A DNA stretch of 64,000 nt from JAUUZQ01 sp964538375. GTDB lineage: Bacteria; Bacteroidota; Bacteroidia; Bacteroidales; GCA-2748055. Under the pieces are notes generated by a model. That model had not been told where the DNA came from. It searched no databases and was given only the letters and a program-made list of their open reading frames with translations. How positions within the stretch are numbered: position 1 is the first letter of the stretch; every line of letters starts with the position of its first letter. Shown in pieces: positions 55,582-64,000 of this stretch. Location of the stretch: contig CAZIFQ010000004.1 of the NCBI GenBank assembly GCA_964538375.1, forward strand, positions 62,001-126,000, in the 5' to 3' direction. A program made the translations under genes and the position numbers.

Positions 55582-57516
55582 ATGAGAAAACAGATTTTTA
55601 CTCTGATGATGTGCATGATGACCCTTGGTCTGTTAAATGCACAAACCGTGATCTTCGATCCCGCAACAGTTGACGAGGGTACTCTTCCGGCAGGTATGTC
55701 TATAGTTGATACTTTGGATGGAACATACCTTCAGGTAATTGTGAATGGCTGGGATACTAAACTTGACATTCCGAAAGTAGAAAACATTGAAGGAAACATG
55801 TTTACCGCATCTGTTGGTTTCGGACAACTTGACCCTTCAGACGCAAAGGTTCTGGCGGTACAATGTATGGACACCGTAAATTTAATGCCCAACTGGGATG
55901 GTTCTGCAATGGAGCCTTCTACTTGTTCGCTGAACCAAAATCCTGCAGAGGATGGTTTTGTTAAACGCAAAGGTGCCATGCATGAAAACATGGTTTTTGT
56001 ACACCAGATTCAATTCTTTGGTCAGGAAACCACAACCTGGGGGCCTACAGTAGGGGATACCATCTGGTGTGGGAAAATTACTTCTTTCGATGCTTCTGTA
56101 TTGCTCGATGCTGCAATGCTTGATCCTTCTACCCTGCCAACCGGATTCGAAATTGTTGATGAAGGAGGGAAAAAGCTTTTGAAGGCTACTCTCGATGAGT
56201 GGAACCAGATTCTGACCATCGATAACTTCGAAATCCTGAAAAACAATAAAATGATCTTGCACGATATGAAATATGATAAAGGTGGAACATCATACGAAGC
56301 GGCAGGCGTAAAAGTCCATTACGAAATGAAGTATAACGACGTTAGCAAAGGTCTTTATGAATTTGATCCTCCTGCTATGACGACACTTTATACTGATACT
56401 GCTGATATTACAATGAATGATACTGTTAACCAGATTCAGTTCGCTGTAATGGAAACAACTGATTGGTCTGCCATTAAAGATGCCTACCTGTATGTTGGTA
56501 AAATCTCCGTTATTTTTGCGGATAAAGTTCCGGCAGTTGCACCCGAAACCGGAGAGATTGCCTTTACCAGTGCTGCAATTACACTTGATGGGATTCTGGA
56601 CGATGCCTATGCACCATTCGACGGTTATCCGGTGACAAAAATCGCTCTTAATGAAACTGGGAACGATGTTATTCCGGCAGACCAGAGCTCAGGAACATGG
56701 TATTCCTGTGGCGATACCGAAAACTTCTATTTCTTCATTGTAGTTAAAGACAACGATCCTATTGATATGGCCGTCACAAGCACAGCTCCGTGGAACAACG
56801 ATGGTGTTGAGCTATTCTTAGATATGCAAAACAGGCGTTATATTGGTGGAAGCCGGATTAGTAATGAACAACACCAGATTCGTATTAACCTGGGTACTGA
56901 CAGTCCGCTTACAGGCGATGTTGGCAGCCTTACAAATCAGGGTATGCCAGGATTCTTCGGCGACAGTGATACTACAAATATTACCTATGTGATCTCAAAA
57001 GGTTCCAATGGTTACGACGTTGAAGTAGTTGTTCCATGGGCCACTTGGTTTCGTACCAATTCAAACACCAACCTCGATGCACTCGATTCTGTTGCAAGCG
57101 CTTCATTCAAAGGCCGTAAGGTAGCTTTTGAAGTTTCTTTAATAGATGCCAGTGCCGCCGATACCCGTGTTTCAATTCTTAACTGGGCTAACCCAACAGA
57201 AAAGGATATTGCCTACTTGTATAACGAGCATTATGGCGAACTTACCTTAACCGGTGATTGGATTACAGGTATAAAAGAAGCTGCGTACAATTACGAATTG
57301 CTGCATGTTTATCCGAACCCAACCAATAGCATGTTAACTGTTGAAATGGAGAATATGAAGAACGTTGAGGTTTATAACATACTGGGAGCCAAAATGATCG
57401 ACAGCGAAATGATTAGCAGGCAACTTGATGTTAGTGATTTGGCCAGTGGCATTTACTTTATTAAAGCAACTGATACCAACGGAAAACTTGCCGTTACCAA
57501 GTTTGCTAAAAACTAA
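55582..57516 (+). CDS. Secreted CBM9-like glycan-binding protein with T9SS sorting domain
   Basis: A 644-residue secreted protein in the place of a SusE/SusF-type surface glycan-binding protein. It starts with a signal peptide and two related beta-rich repeats (residues about 22-165 and 185-315: FDPATVDEGTLPAGMSIVD and LDPSTLPTGFEIVDEGGKK). A CBM9-like domain follows (about 325-545: AAITLDGILDDAYAPFDGYP and WNNDGVELFLDMQNRR). It ends with a type IX sorting domain (LHVYPNPTNSMLTVEMENMK to the end). There are no catalytic residues. It probably binds the polysaccharide at the cell surface. A strong terminator closes the operon behind it. Confidence 0.82.
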   Translation: MRKQIFTLMMCMMTLGLLNAQTVIFDPATVDEGTLPAGMSIVDTLDGTYLQVIVNGWDTKLDIPKVENIEGNMFTASVGFGQLDPSDAKVLAVQCMDTVNLMPNWDGSAMEPSTCSLNQNPAEDGFVKRKGAMHENMVFVHQIQFFGQETTTWGPTVGDTIWCGKITSFDASVLLDAAMLDPSTLPTGFEIVDEGGKKLLKATLDEWNQILTIDNFEILKNNKMILHDMKYDKGGTSYEAAGVKVHYEMKYNDVSKGLYEFDPPAMTTLYTDTADITMNDTVNQIQFAVMETTDWSAIKDAYLYVGKISVIFADKVPAVAPETGEIAFTSAAITLDGILDDAYAPFDGYPVTKIALNETGNDVIPADQSSGTWYSCGDTENFYFFIVVKDNDPIDMAVTSTAPWNNDGVELFLDMQNRRYIGGSRISNEQHQIRINLGTDSPLTGDVGSLTNQGMPGFFGDSDTTNITYVISKGSNGYDVEVVVPWATWFRTNSNTNLDALDSVASASFKGRKVAFEVSLIDASAADTRVSILNWANPTEKDIAYLYNEHYGELTLTGDWITGIKEAAYNYELLHVYPNPTNSMLTVEMENMKNVEVYNILGAKMIDSEMISRQLDVSDLASGIYFIKATDTNGKLAVTKFAKN

Positions 57517-57530
57517 TTAGCACACAGAGA

Positions 57531-57562
57531 AACCGGCAGGAAAAAGCCTGCCGGTTTTTTTA
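57531..57562 (+). terminator. Strong intrinsic terminator closing the GH26-SusCD operon
   Basis: AACCGGCAGG and CCTGCCGGTT form a perfect ten-base-pair stem around an AAAAAG loop, followed by a T run. It ends the operon from GH26 to the CBM9 protein and separates it from the epimerase. Confidence 0.95.
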
Positions 57563-57603
57563 TTCATACAATCTGTTCCCTGATTGAGTCAAAGGCATCG
57601 AAA

Positions 57604-58788
57604 ATGAATACAATACTACAAACACTTAAAACTGAATTATCAAAGGAGCTTACCAGCATTCTGGACTACTGGATGCAAAATGCCTTCGATAATGATTTTG
57701 GTGGCTTTGTGGGTGAGATAGACGGAAATAACCAGGTGGTAGCCCATGCAAAAAAAGGCGCTATCCTGAATGCCCGTATCCTTTGGACCTTTTCATCAGC
57801 ATACCGTCTTACCCGGAATCAAAAATATTTGGCCACTGCAATTAGGGCATATGAGTATATCCTGAAATATTTTATCGATGAAAAACATGGGGGTGTATTC
57901 TGGGAGTTAAATGCCGATGGCAGTATATCAAATGGAAGGAAACAAATATATGCCCTGTCCTTTACCATTTATGGCTTCTCGGAATATTACCACATAACGA
58001 AAAACGAGGACGCACTGAATGAAGCCATTAAACTCTTTAAACTCATAGAGGATAATAGTTACGACCGTGAACGAAATGGTTATATGGAAGCACTATCACA
58101 CGATTGGAAGAAACTCGATGACCTGCGACTGAGTGAAAAAGATGCCAATGAGCCCAAAACCATGAATACCCATTTGCATATTTTGGAAGCCTATACCAGC
58201 TTATATCGGATCTGGCCCCATAAGAACCTGGAACAAGTCCTGGAAAACCTTATCCGCTTGTTCCTTGACCGTTTTGTTAATAAGGCGGGTAATCTGGGCC
58301 TTTTTTTTGATAATGACTGGAATTTGAAATCTTCAGAAGTTTCCTATGGCCACGACATCGAGTGCTCCTGGCTGCTATACCAAGCGGCAGAAGCCCTGGG
58401 AAACAGGACACTTATAGATAAAGCCGCTCAAACGACCATAAAAATGGCAGAGGTAAGCAGGAAAGGTTTGGATAAGGATGGTGGCTTATTTAATGCTTTT
58501 AATCCTGCAAGCGGTCTGACTGATACTGACAAACACTGGTGGTCACAGGCAGAAGCGATGCTTGGCTTTTACAATGCTTTCCAGATAAGTAATGACCCTG
58601 TTTTTTTACAGGATGCCGGAAATTGCTGGACTTTTATTAAAACTTGCCTCATCGACCAGGAAAACGGCGAATGGTTTTGGCGGGTAGATAAATCTGGTAA
58701 ACCTTATAATGAACAAAAAGCCGGTTTCTGGAAATGTCCATACCATAATGCACGTGCATGTATGGAACTAATTGAACGTATAAAATAA
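57604..58788 (+). CDS. AGE family epimerase (cellobiose/mannobiose 2-epimerase)
   Basis: A 394-residue (alpha/alpha)6-barrel enzyme that flips C2 of the reducing-end sugar. In mannan loci it turns mannobiose into mannosyl-glucose, the substrate of GH130. The N-terminal part is ILDYWMQNAFDNDFGGFVGE. Catalytic histidines are visible: NTHLHILEAY (His190), SYGHDIECSWL (His250) and KCPYHNARACMELI (His381). Length matches cellobiose 2-epimerases. No signal peptide is present, so it is cytoplasmic. It is downstream of a terminator and so needs its own promoter or readthrough. Confidence 0.9.
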   Translation: MNTILQTLKTELSKELTSILDYWMQNAFDNDFGGFVGEIDGNNQVVAHAKKGAILNARILWTFSSAYRLTRNQKYLATAIRAYEYILKYFIDEKHGGVFWELNADGSISNGRKQIYALSFTIYGFSEYYHITKNEDALNEAIKLFKLIEDNSYDRERNGYMEALSHDWKKLDDLRLSEKDANEPKTMNTHLHILEAYTSLYRIWPHKNLEQVLENLIRLFLDRFVNKAGNLGLFFDNDWNLKSSEVSYGHDIECSWLLYQAAEALGNRTLIDKAAQTTIKMAEVSRKGLDKDGGLFNAFNPASGLTDTDKHWWSQAEAMLGFYNAFQISNDPVFLQDAGNCWTFIKTCLIDQENGEWFWRVDKSGKPYNEQKAGFWKCPYHNARACMELIERIK

Positions 58789-58801
58789 AACTCTATTCAG
58801 C

Positions 58802-61054
58802 GTGAAACAGATACTGCTGCTTGCTACGATACTTGTTCTTCTAATTTCATGTACAAAAGATAAGGGAAGCATATATAGCCCTGAGGTACTGGATTTGCTT
58901 TCCCAGATGACCCTGGAGGAGAAAATTGGGCAAATGAACCAATACAATGGTTTCTGGGAAGTCACCGGTCCTCCCCCCTCCTCTGGAGACGATGCCACCA
59001 AATATGAAAACCTGAAAAAAGGCCTTGTGGGTTCCATGCTGAATGTACATGGTGTAGAAAATGTACGCAAGGTACAGGAACTGGTTGTGAACCAGTCCCG
59101 CCTGGGGATTCCACTCATAATTGGTTTCGATGTTGTCCATGGTTACCGGACCATGTCGCCAATACCTCTGGCCGAGGCTGCCAGCTGGGACCTCGAAGCC
59201 ATCGAGCATTCTGCCCGTATAGCTGCAGAGGAAGCATCTGCCTCAGGTGTTGCATGGACTTTTGCCCCCATGGTTGATATTTCCCGCGATGCCCGCTGGG
59301 GACGCGTAATGGAAGGTGGTGGTGAGGATCCCTATCTGGGCGCTAAAATTGCAGCTGCCCGTGTTAAGGGATTTCAGGGGGACGATTTAAGTGCTGAAAA
59401 CACTATTGCAGCCTGTGCCAAGCATTTTGCTGCCTACGGTTTTGCTGAAGGTGGTCGCGACTATAACACAGTAGACATTAGCCATGCTACTTTATACAAC
59501 CATGTTTTTCCTCCCTTCCAGGCTGCTGTGGATGCGGGTGTCAGTACCATAATGAACAGCTTTAATGAATTAAATGGTACACCTGCCACCGCAAGCTCCT
59601 TTTTGCAGCGCGATATCCTAAAAGGACTTTGGGGTTTCGAAGGCTTTGTTGTATCCGACTGGGCTTCGATAGAAGAAATTGTTGACCACAGGAATGCTAC
59701 CAGCAGGAGAGAGGCGGCTTCAATTGCTATAAAAGCAGGTTCCGATATGGATATGGCATCATCAACTTATCTGAACAACCTTAAAAACCTCGTTGAATCG
59801 GGGGAAGTTCCGGAACGCTTAATTGACGATGCCGTTTGCCGCATTCTGCAGGTAAAGCACGATTTAGGATTACTGGAAGATCCGTTTCGTTACCTCGACG
59901 AAGATCGTGAAAAGAATATTGTAGGGTGTGAAGCGCACCAGGAAGCTGTCCTGGATATGGCACAAAAATCTGTGGTGCTCCTGAAAAATGAGCAAGAACT
60001 ACTTCCCTTGCCCAAAGAAGGCAAAACCATTGCACTTATCGGGCCTTTGGCTGATGATAAAAATTCACCCCTGGGTAACTGGCGAGGTAGGGCTATAGAT
60101 AGCTCAGCCGTATCGGTTCTGGAAGGTCTGAATGCCTATCCTGGGAATCATGTACTTTATGCAAAAGGCTGCGAATATCTATTGGAAGAAGGCGATTATA
60201 TCGCCCACCCTGTGATTAACATAGATGACCGTTCCGGATTTGGGAAAGCAGTAGATGCTGCAGAAAAAGCCGATGTGGTAGTAATGGTTCTGGGTGAAGG
60301 GGCCAATCAGTCTGGCGAAGCCAGAAGTCGTTCCTCGCTGGGCTTGCTGGGTGTACAACAAGAACTATTGGAAGCTGTATACCAGGTGAACCCTAACATC
60401 GTTCTGGTGTTGATGAGTGGCAGGCCAATGGCCATCACTTGGGCAGATGAAAACATCCCGGCGATTCTGGAAGCATGGCTCCTGGGTTCGCAAAGTGGCC
60501 ATGCCATTGCACAGGTACTTCATGGAGATTACAATCCTTCAGGAAAACTACCCATGACCTTTCCCCGTACTGTTGGACAGGTACCCCTGTTCTACAACCA
60601 CAAAATATCTGCCCGCCCCTGGGACCCTGAAGCCGATAATGTCTACCTGGGTGGCTATGTGGATGGTTCGGTATATCCGCTATATCCCTTCGGCCATGGA
60701 CTAAGCTATACGCATTTTGAATATGATAATCTCCAGGTAGAAAAAACCGGAGATCAGGAATTCAGTGTAAGTATACAGCTAGGCAATACAGGAAATTATG
60801 ATGGCGAAGAAGTAGTGCAGCTGTACATATGCGACAGGGTTGCCTCTGAAACCCGTCCGGTGAAAGAACTGAAAGGCTTCAAAAAAGTGAAGCTCAGAAA
60901 GGGAGAAGAGTGCAGCATTCAGTTTAAGCTGGGAGAAAAAGAACTTGGTTACTATCTTAATAGCGGACAATTTATTGTAGAGCCGGGTACATTCGACCTC
61001 TGGGTTGGAACTAGTTCCATGGAAGGTCTGCATACACAATTCGAAATCAAATAA
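58802..61054 (+). CDS. GH3 beta-glucosidase, lipoprotein
   Basis: A 750-residue BglX-type beta-glycosidase. The signal peptide ends with the lipobox LISC. The catalytic domain has KIGQMNQYNGFWEVTG, AKHFAAYGFAEGGRDYNTVDIS and VVSDWASIEEIVDH, with nucleophile Asp286. The second sandwich domain follows (LPLPKEGKTIALIGPLADDK, LGEGANQSGEARSRSS) and a fibronectin-like C-terminal domain (about 665-750). It probably removes glucose from the ends of glucomannan oligosaccharides; xylose or mannose are alternatives. The start is a GTG at 58802, 13 bases after the epimerase stop, so the two are one operon. Confidence 0.92.
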   Translation: MKQILLLATILVLLISCTKDKGSIYSPEVLDLLSQMTLEEKIGQMNQYNGFWEVTGPPPSSGDDATKYENLKKGLVGSMLNVHGVENVRKVQELVVNQSRLGIPLIIGFDVVHGYRTMSPIPLAEAASWDLEAIEHSARIAAEEASASGVAWTFAPMVDISRDARWGRVMEGGGEDPYLGAKIAAARVKGFQGDDLSAENTIAACAKHFAAYGFAEGGRDYNTVDISHATLYNHVFPPFQAAVDAGVSTIMNSFNELNGTPATASSFLQRDILKGLWGFEGFVVSDWASIEEIVDHRNATSRREAASIAIKAGSDMDMASSTYLNNLKNLVESGEVPERLIDDAVCRILQVKHDLGLLEDPFRYLDEDREKNIVGCEAHQEAVLDMAQKSVVLLKNEQELLPLPKEGKTIALIGPLADDKNSPLGNWRGRAIDSSAVSVLEGLNAYPGNHVLYAKGCEYLLEEGDYIAHPVINIDDRSGFGKAVDAAEKADVVVMVLGEGANQSGEARSRSSLGLLGVQQELLEAVYQVNPNIVLVLMSGRPMAITWADENIPAILEAWLLGSQSGHAIAQVLHGDYNPSGKLPMTFPRTVGQVPLFYNHKISARPWDPEADNVYLGGYVDGSVYPLYPFGHGLSYTHFEYDNLQVEKTGDQEFSVSIQLGNTGNYDGEEVVQLYICDRVASETRPVKELKGFKKVKLRKGEECSIQFKLGEKELGYYLNSGQFIVEPGTFDLWVGTSSMEGLHTQFEIK

Positions 61055-61055
61055 T

Positions 61056-64000
61056 ATGATGTTGAAACGTATACTGCCTATTGTTTTGTGTTTGGTGACA
61101 ATGCCTGCTACTTCCCAGATGCTTGCAGACTTTGAAACATCTGGAACAATTCCGGTTTTTTCAGCTGAAGGGGAAAGTGCGGTCCTTGATAATCCTGATA
61201 AAACCGGGATTAATACCAGTGATAAGGTGGGCTATTATGATAAGCTGGAAGGAAACTGGCATTATGTATCGATGAATTTTACCACCCCTGTGGAAATTGG
61301 CTATAATAACACCTTGAAGTTTAAGGTTCACGCCAGTCAGAAAGGTCGTGTATTTGCCAAGTTTTGGAATAGTGATCAAGTACTTATTGAAAATTGGGCT
61401 CCGGTATGGGATTTTATGCCCGAAGCAAATACCTGGACAGAATGCCATATGGATCTCAGTCCTGTCCTGCAAAAAAGCTTTACCAAGCTACAGCTGGCTG
61501 TATGCATCGATAACAATGCACAGGCTAATGTATTTTTTGACGATATTGAGCTTGCCAACCCCGAACTGGCTGATGGCTTCCCTAAAGTACTTTTCACAGC
61601 AGCGCCAACAAAAATCACCGCTGGCGATTCGCTTAGCTTTGATGCCTCTGCTTCGTTCGATTATGATGGTTCTATAAGTAGTTATTACTGGGACTTCGGC
61701 GATGGTAATAGCTCAGTAAATCAGAATGTAACATACCAGTACAACAATGCCGGCAGCTACTGGGCCAGCCTCACCATTACCGATAATGAAGGAAAAAGCA
61801 GCACAGATTCCACAGCCATCTTTGTTTTCGGTCATGATGAAAAAGTTAGTTCCCTGTTATGGACAAGTGACAAGGTAGCTGTCAATGAAAAAGCAGAAGC
61901 CATCTTTCAAATCAAAAAGGCGTATTCAAATGTTTTTGATCCGGATGAAGTCCGTGTGGATGCACTTATTACACTGGCTGATAACAGCATTCTAACCGTT
62001 CCTTGTTTTTACTTCATAAACAGTTATGCTTCCAATACCCAATGGTTAGTAGACAGTAGTTACCAGGGCTGGATGCTTCGTTTTGCTTCCTCGCTCGAAG
62101 GGGATGCAGATGTAAGTATCCGCATCAGCGATTCCAGCGAAACCATTACAGCTGCAGCGGAAACCATTCATATATATCCCGGTAGCACAAGGGGCATTAT
62201 TCGAAACGATGCGGTGAATACGCAGTATTACCGTCATGCTGGTGGTGAGCCCTATTACCCGCTGGGCATAAATATCGGCTGGAATAATATTAATGACTAT
62301 ACCAGAATTATTAATAATCTTTCTGCCAATAATGCAAACCTCTTCCGTTACTGGCATACCCCTTTTGCCCAACAGGCCCTGGAATGGAAGAATGATGGCT
62401 TCTACCAGGGATTGGGACAATACAACCAGCAGGCTGCAGCGATGACCGATTCGCTTATTGAACTGGGATTTGCTACCAATATGTATATGCAATTGGTGAT
62501 CTTTCAGCATGGCATGTTCTCTGAAAATGTGAACGAAATGTGGGAAGACAATCCTTACAATTTAGCTAATGGTGGTTTTGTGAATAGCGCTGAAGAATAT
62601 TTCTATAATACCGACTGTAAAAATTACACAAAAAAGCTTCTTCGCTATATCGTTGCCAGGTGGAGCTATGCAGGCAATATATTTGCCTGGGAATTCTTTA
62701 ACGAGGTTCAGTTTACCGGTGTTTATGAAGCCCAAACTGCATTGTGGTACCCCGGTGTACAACAATGGCACAGCGAAATGAGCAGATATATGGAAGCTAT
62801 CGATCCGTACAAGCATATTCTCACAAGCAGTGCGGCCGATGATATGTTAGCTGATTTTGATACCATTGCAGCCCTGGATGTCCTGCAATACCATTTGTAC
62901 AGCAACCATGTTATTGAAAAGCAAAAAGAGCTCGACTACCATTTTAAGGAAGAGCTGAGCAAATCCATTATTAACGGAGAATATGGCCTGTCAACCGATG
63001 CTGAAATGACTTTCGAAGGGCAAGGTCATGCTATATGGAACAGCCTGATGACTGAAGTTCCTCATTTCATGTGGATCTGGGAACATTATCTGAATGAAAA
63101 ATGGGCCCACTTATTTCATATGCCCTACCGTTTTATCGAAGCCGAAAACATGGCTGCCATGGGAACGTTGAGCCCCTTCGGGTTTAGTGTGAATGCTGGT
63201 ACTGAATTATCTACAACCGGTCTGACAGGAGAAGGTTACTACAGCGGGTATATATACGACATGAATAACAGCGGAACCATCAGCGGTGCAAAGTTAGTCC
63301 TGCCTGATATTCCCTTTGGATATTATAATTTGAGCTATTACCTGCCTGTGGAAGACACTATAATAGAACAAAAAGACACCCCGTTTATTCAATTGTCAAA
63401 CAAACTTGATTTGCCGGACTTCACCGGTGGTTTTGCCTTTAAGATTAAATACACTGGCGAATACAACTTGCCTATTGCCATTGCCGGAAATGATACTGCA
63501 ACAGCACCCGGAGTTACTTTAAGTTTCTCAGGAGTAAACAGTGTATCACCAAGGCCTGGCAGTACCCTGAACTATAGCTGGCAGATATTGGAAAAACCTG
63601 ACGGAAGTAATATTGGCATTTCTGATCAGGATAGGCGCGATATTGAGATAACACCCGACGTATCCGGGCATTACAGGATCAGCCTTACCGTGAATGACGG
63701 TGTTCAAAGCAGCTTGCCCGATGAACTTAACATCAGTGTTTCGAATAGACCTGTAGCCATTGCAGGTACAGACACTACCATCGACAACAGCGGAAGGTAT
63801 TATTTCTTCGATGGCTCACAAAGCTACGATCCCGATGGCGACAAAATAAGCTACCTGTGGGAAATAGCGGAAAAACCTGACGGAAGCAGTGGAAGCCTTT
63901 TAAAATACGACCAGGCCGATGCCGTTCTGAAAATTGATGCTACAGGAATCTTTAAGTGTACACTTAAAGTAAACGATGGTGTATCCAGCAGTATGGCCGA
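61056..64000 (+). CDS. Large secreted GH5-like (clan GH-A) glycoside hydrolase with PKD domains, cut by right edge
   Basis: The 981 visible codons encode a secreted multidomain protein. After a signal peptide (LPIVLCLVTMPATSQ) comes a beta-sandwich domain (about 20-165), a PKD domain (SASFDYDGSISSYYWDFGDG, about 180-270), a short linker domain, then a clan GH-A barrel (about 395-740: EPYYPLGINIGWNN, FAWEFFNEVQF with acid/base Glu550, SIINGEYGLS with probable nucleophile Glu642). After that come further Ig/PKD-like domains (AIAGTDTTIDNS, FDGSQSYDPDGDKISYLWEI). It could be a mannanase or endoglucanase; the family within the clan is not settled. The ATG at 61056 is two bases after the GH3 stop. 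The C-terminus, likely with a T9SS domain, is beyond the window. Confidence 0.85.
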   Translation, partial: MMLKRILPIVLCLVTMPATSQMLADFETSGTIPVFSAEGESAVLDNPDKTGINTSDKVGYYDKLEGNWHYVSMNFTTPVEIGYNNTLKFKVHASQKGRVFAKFWNSDQVLIENWAPVWDFMPEANTWTECHMDLSPVLQKSFTKLQLAVCIDNNAQANVFFDDIELANPELADGFPKVLFTAAPTKITAGDSLSFDASASFDYDGSISSYYWDFGDGNSSVNQNVTYQYNNAGSYWASLTITDNEGKSSTDSTAIFVFGHDEKVSSLLWTSDKVAVNEKAEAIFQIKKAYSNVFDPDEVRVDALITLADNSILTVPCFYFINSYASNTQWLVDSSYQGWMLRFASSLEGDADVSIRISDSSETITAAAETIHIYPGSTRGIIRNDAVNTQYYRHAGGEPYYPLGINIGWNNINDYTRIINNLSANNANLFRYWHTPFAQQALEWKNDGFYQGLGQYNQQAAAMTDSLIELGFATNMYMQLVIFQHGMFSENVNEMWEDNPYNLANGGFVNSAEEYFYNTDCKNYTKKLLRYIVARWSYAGNIFAWEFFNEVQFTGVYEAQTALWYPGVQQWHSEMSRYMEAIDPYKHILTSSAADDMLADFDTIAALDVLQYHLYSNHVIEKQKELDYHFKEELSKSIINGEYGLSTDAEMTFEGQGHAIWNSLMTEVPHFMWIWEHYLNEKWAHLFHMPYRFIEAENMAAMGTLSPFGFSVNAGTELSTTGLTGEGYYSGYIYDMNNSGTISGAKLVLPDIPFGYYNLSYYLPVEDTIIEQKDTPFIQLSNKLDLPDFTGGFAFKIKYTGEYNLPIAIAGNDTATAPGVTLSFSGVNSVSPRPGSTLNYSWQILEKPDGSNIGISDQDRRDIEITPDVSGHYRISLTVNDGVQSSLPDELNISVSNRPVAIAGTDTTIDNSGRYYFFDGSQSYDPDGDKISYLWEIAEKPDGSSGSLLKYDQADAVLKIDATGIFKCTLKVNDGVSSSMA

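Noticed and set aside
1..64000. CRISPR arrays, tRNA or rRNA genes, prophage or toxin-antitoxin systems
   Set aside because: I looked for regularly spaced repeats, cloverleaf sequences and the usual proteins and found none; the tandem repeats present have no spacers.

Overview
The window looks like chromosomal DNA of a Bacteroidota bacterium, most likely from the Bacteroidales/Marinilabiliales side (Prolixibacteraceae- or Marinilabiliaceae-like; this placement is inference). The evidence is a short RpoD-type sigma factor, a Rho with a long low-complexity insert, SusC/SusD proteins, a hybrid two-component regulator, type IX secretion (T9SS) sorting domains, DUF4249 and DUF4199 proteins, and a TAnnTTTG-type -7 element upstream of the SRP RNA. 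NifJ next to aconitase suggests an anaerobic or facultative metabolism.

Bases 1-31,100 are mostly core genome: rpoD (cut by the left edge), rho, nifJ, ruvX, def, a dihydroorotate-dehydrogenase-like protein, comEC, trkA-trkH, a Sua5/YrdC protein, a GNAT acetyltransferase, a rhomboid protease, rmuC, the SRP RNA, a DUF4199/GT2 pair, a GT4 glycosyltransferase, a minus-strand run of aconitase, acyl-CoA reductase, a pRiA4b ORF-3-like protein and miaA, an ABC-type permease, a SiaC-like (DUF1987) protein, gapA, a predicted barrel protein, a 41-residue lipoprotein and a nitroreductase. Several intergenic spacers carry small repeats: a 38-bp palindrome, nine 9-bp tandem units, and a duplicated 55-bp block.

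Bases 31,100-31,914 are a junction. They hold a decayed fragment of a TM0106-type RecB-like nuclease/helicase and a REP-like pair of hairpins.

From 31,915 to the right edge the window is one large polysaccharide utilization locus (PUL), best read as targeting a beta-mannan or glucomannan. A secreted GH5 enzyme with a CBM6 domain and an HTCS regulator lead it. A divergent minus-strand block (TonB receptor with STN domain, DUF4249 lipoprotein, MG2-like protein, small secreted protein) follows. The main operon then runs GH26 mannanase lipoprotein, sodium/solute symporter, sulfatase, GH130 phosphorylase, SusC, SusD and a T9SS-sorted CBM9-like protein, and closes with a strong terminator. A second set follows: an AGE-family (cellobiose/mannobiose 2-epimerase-like) epimerase, a GH3 beta-glucosidase, and a large GH5-like multidomain protein running off the right edge.

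The proposed flow is as follows. GH26 and GH5 enzymes cut mannan at the surface, SusCD and the CBM9 protein bind and import oligosaccharides, the GH3 trims glucosyl ends, and mannobiose crosses the inner membrane by the symporter. The epimerase converts it to mannosyl-glucose and GH130 phosphorolyses that to mannose 1-phosphate and glucose. The sulfatase does not belong to the textbook version of this pathway and suggests a sulfated substrate. Four ATGA-type repeats spaced about 21 bp apart, next to a 9-bp inverted repeat, lie between the two divergent PUL operons and are the best candidate operator for the HTCS.
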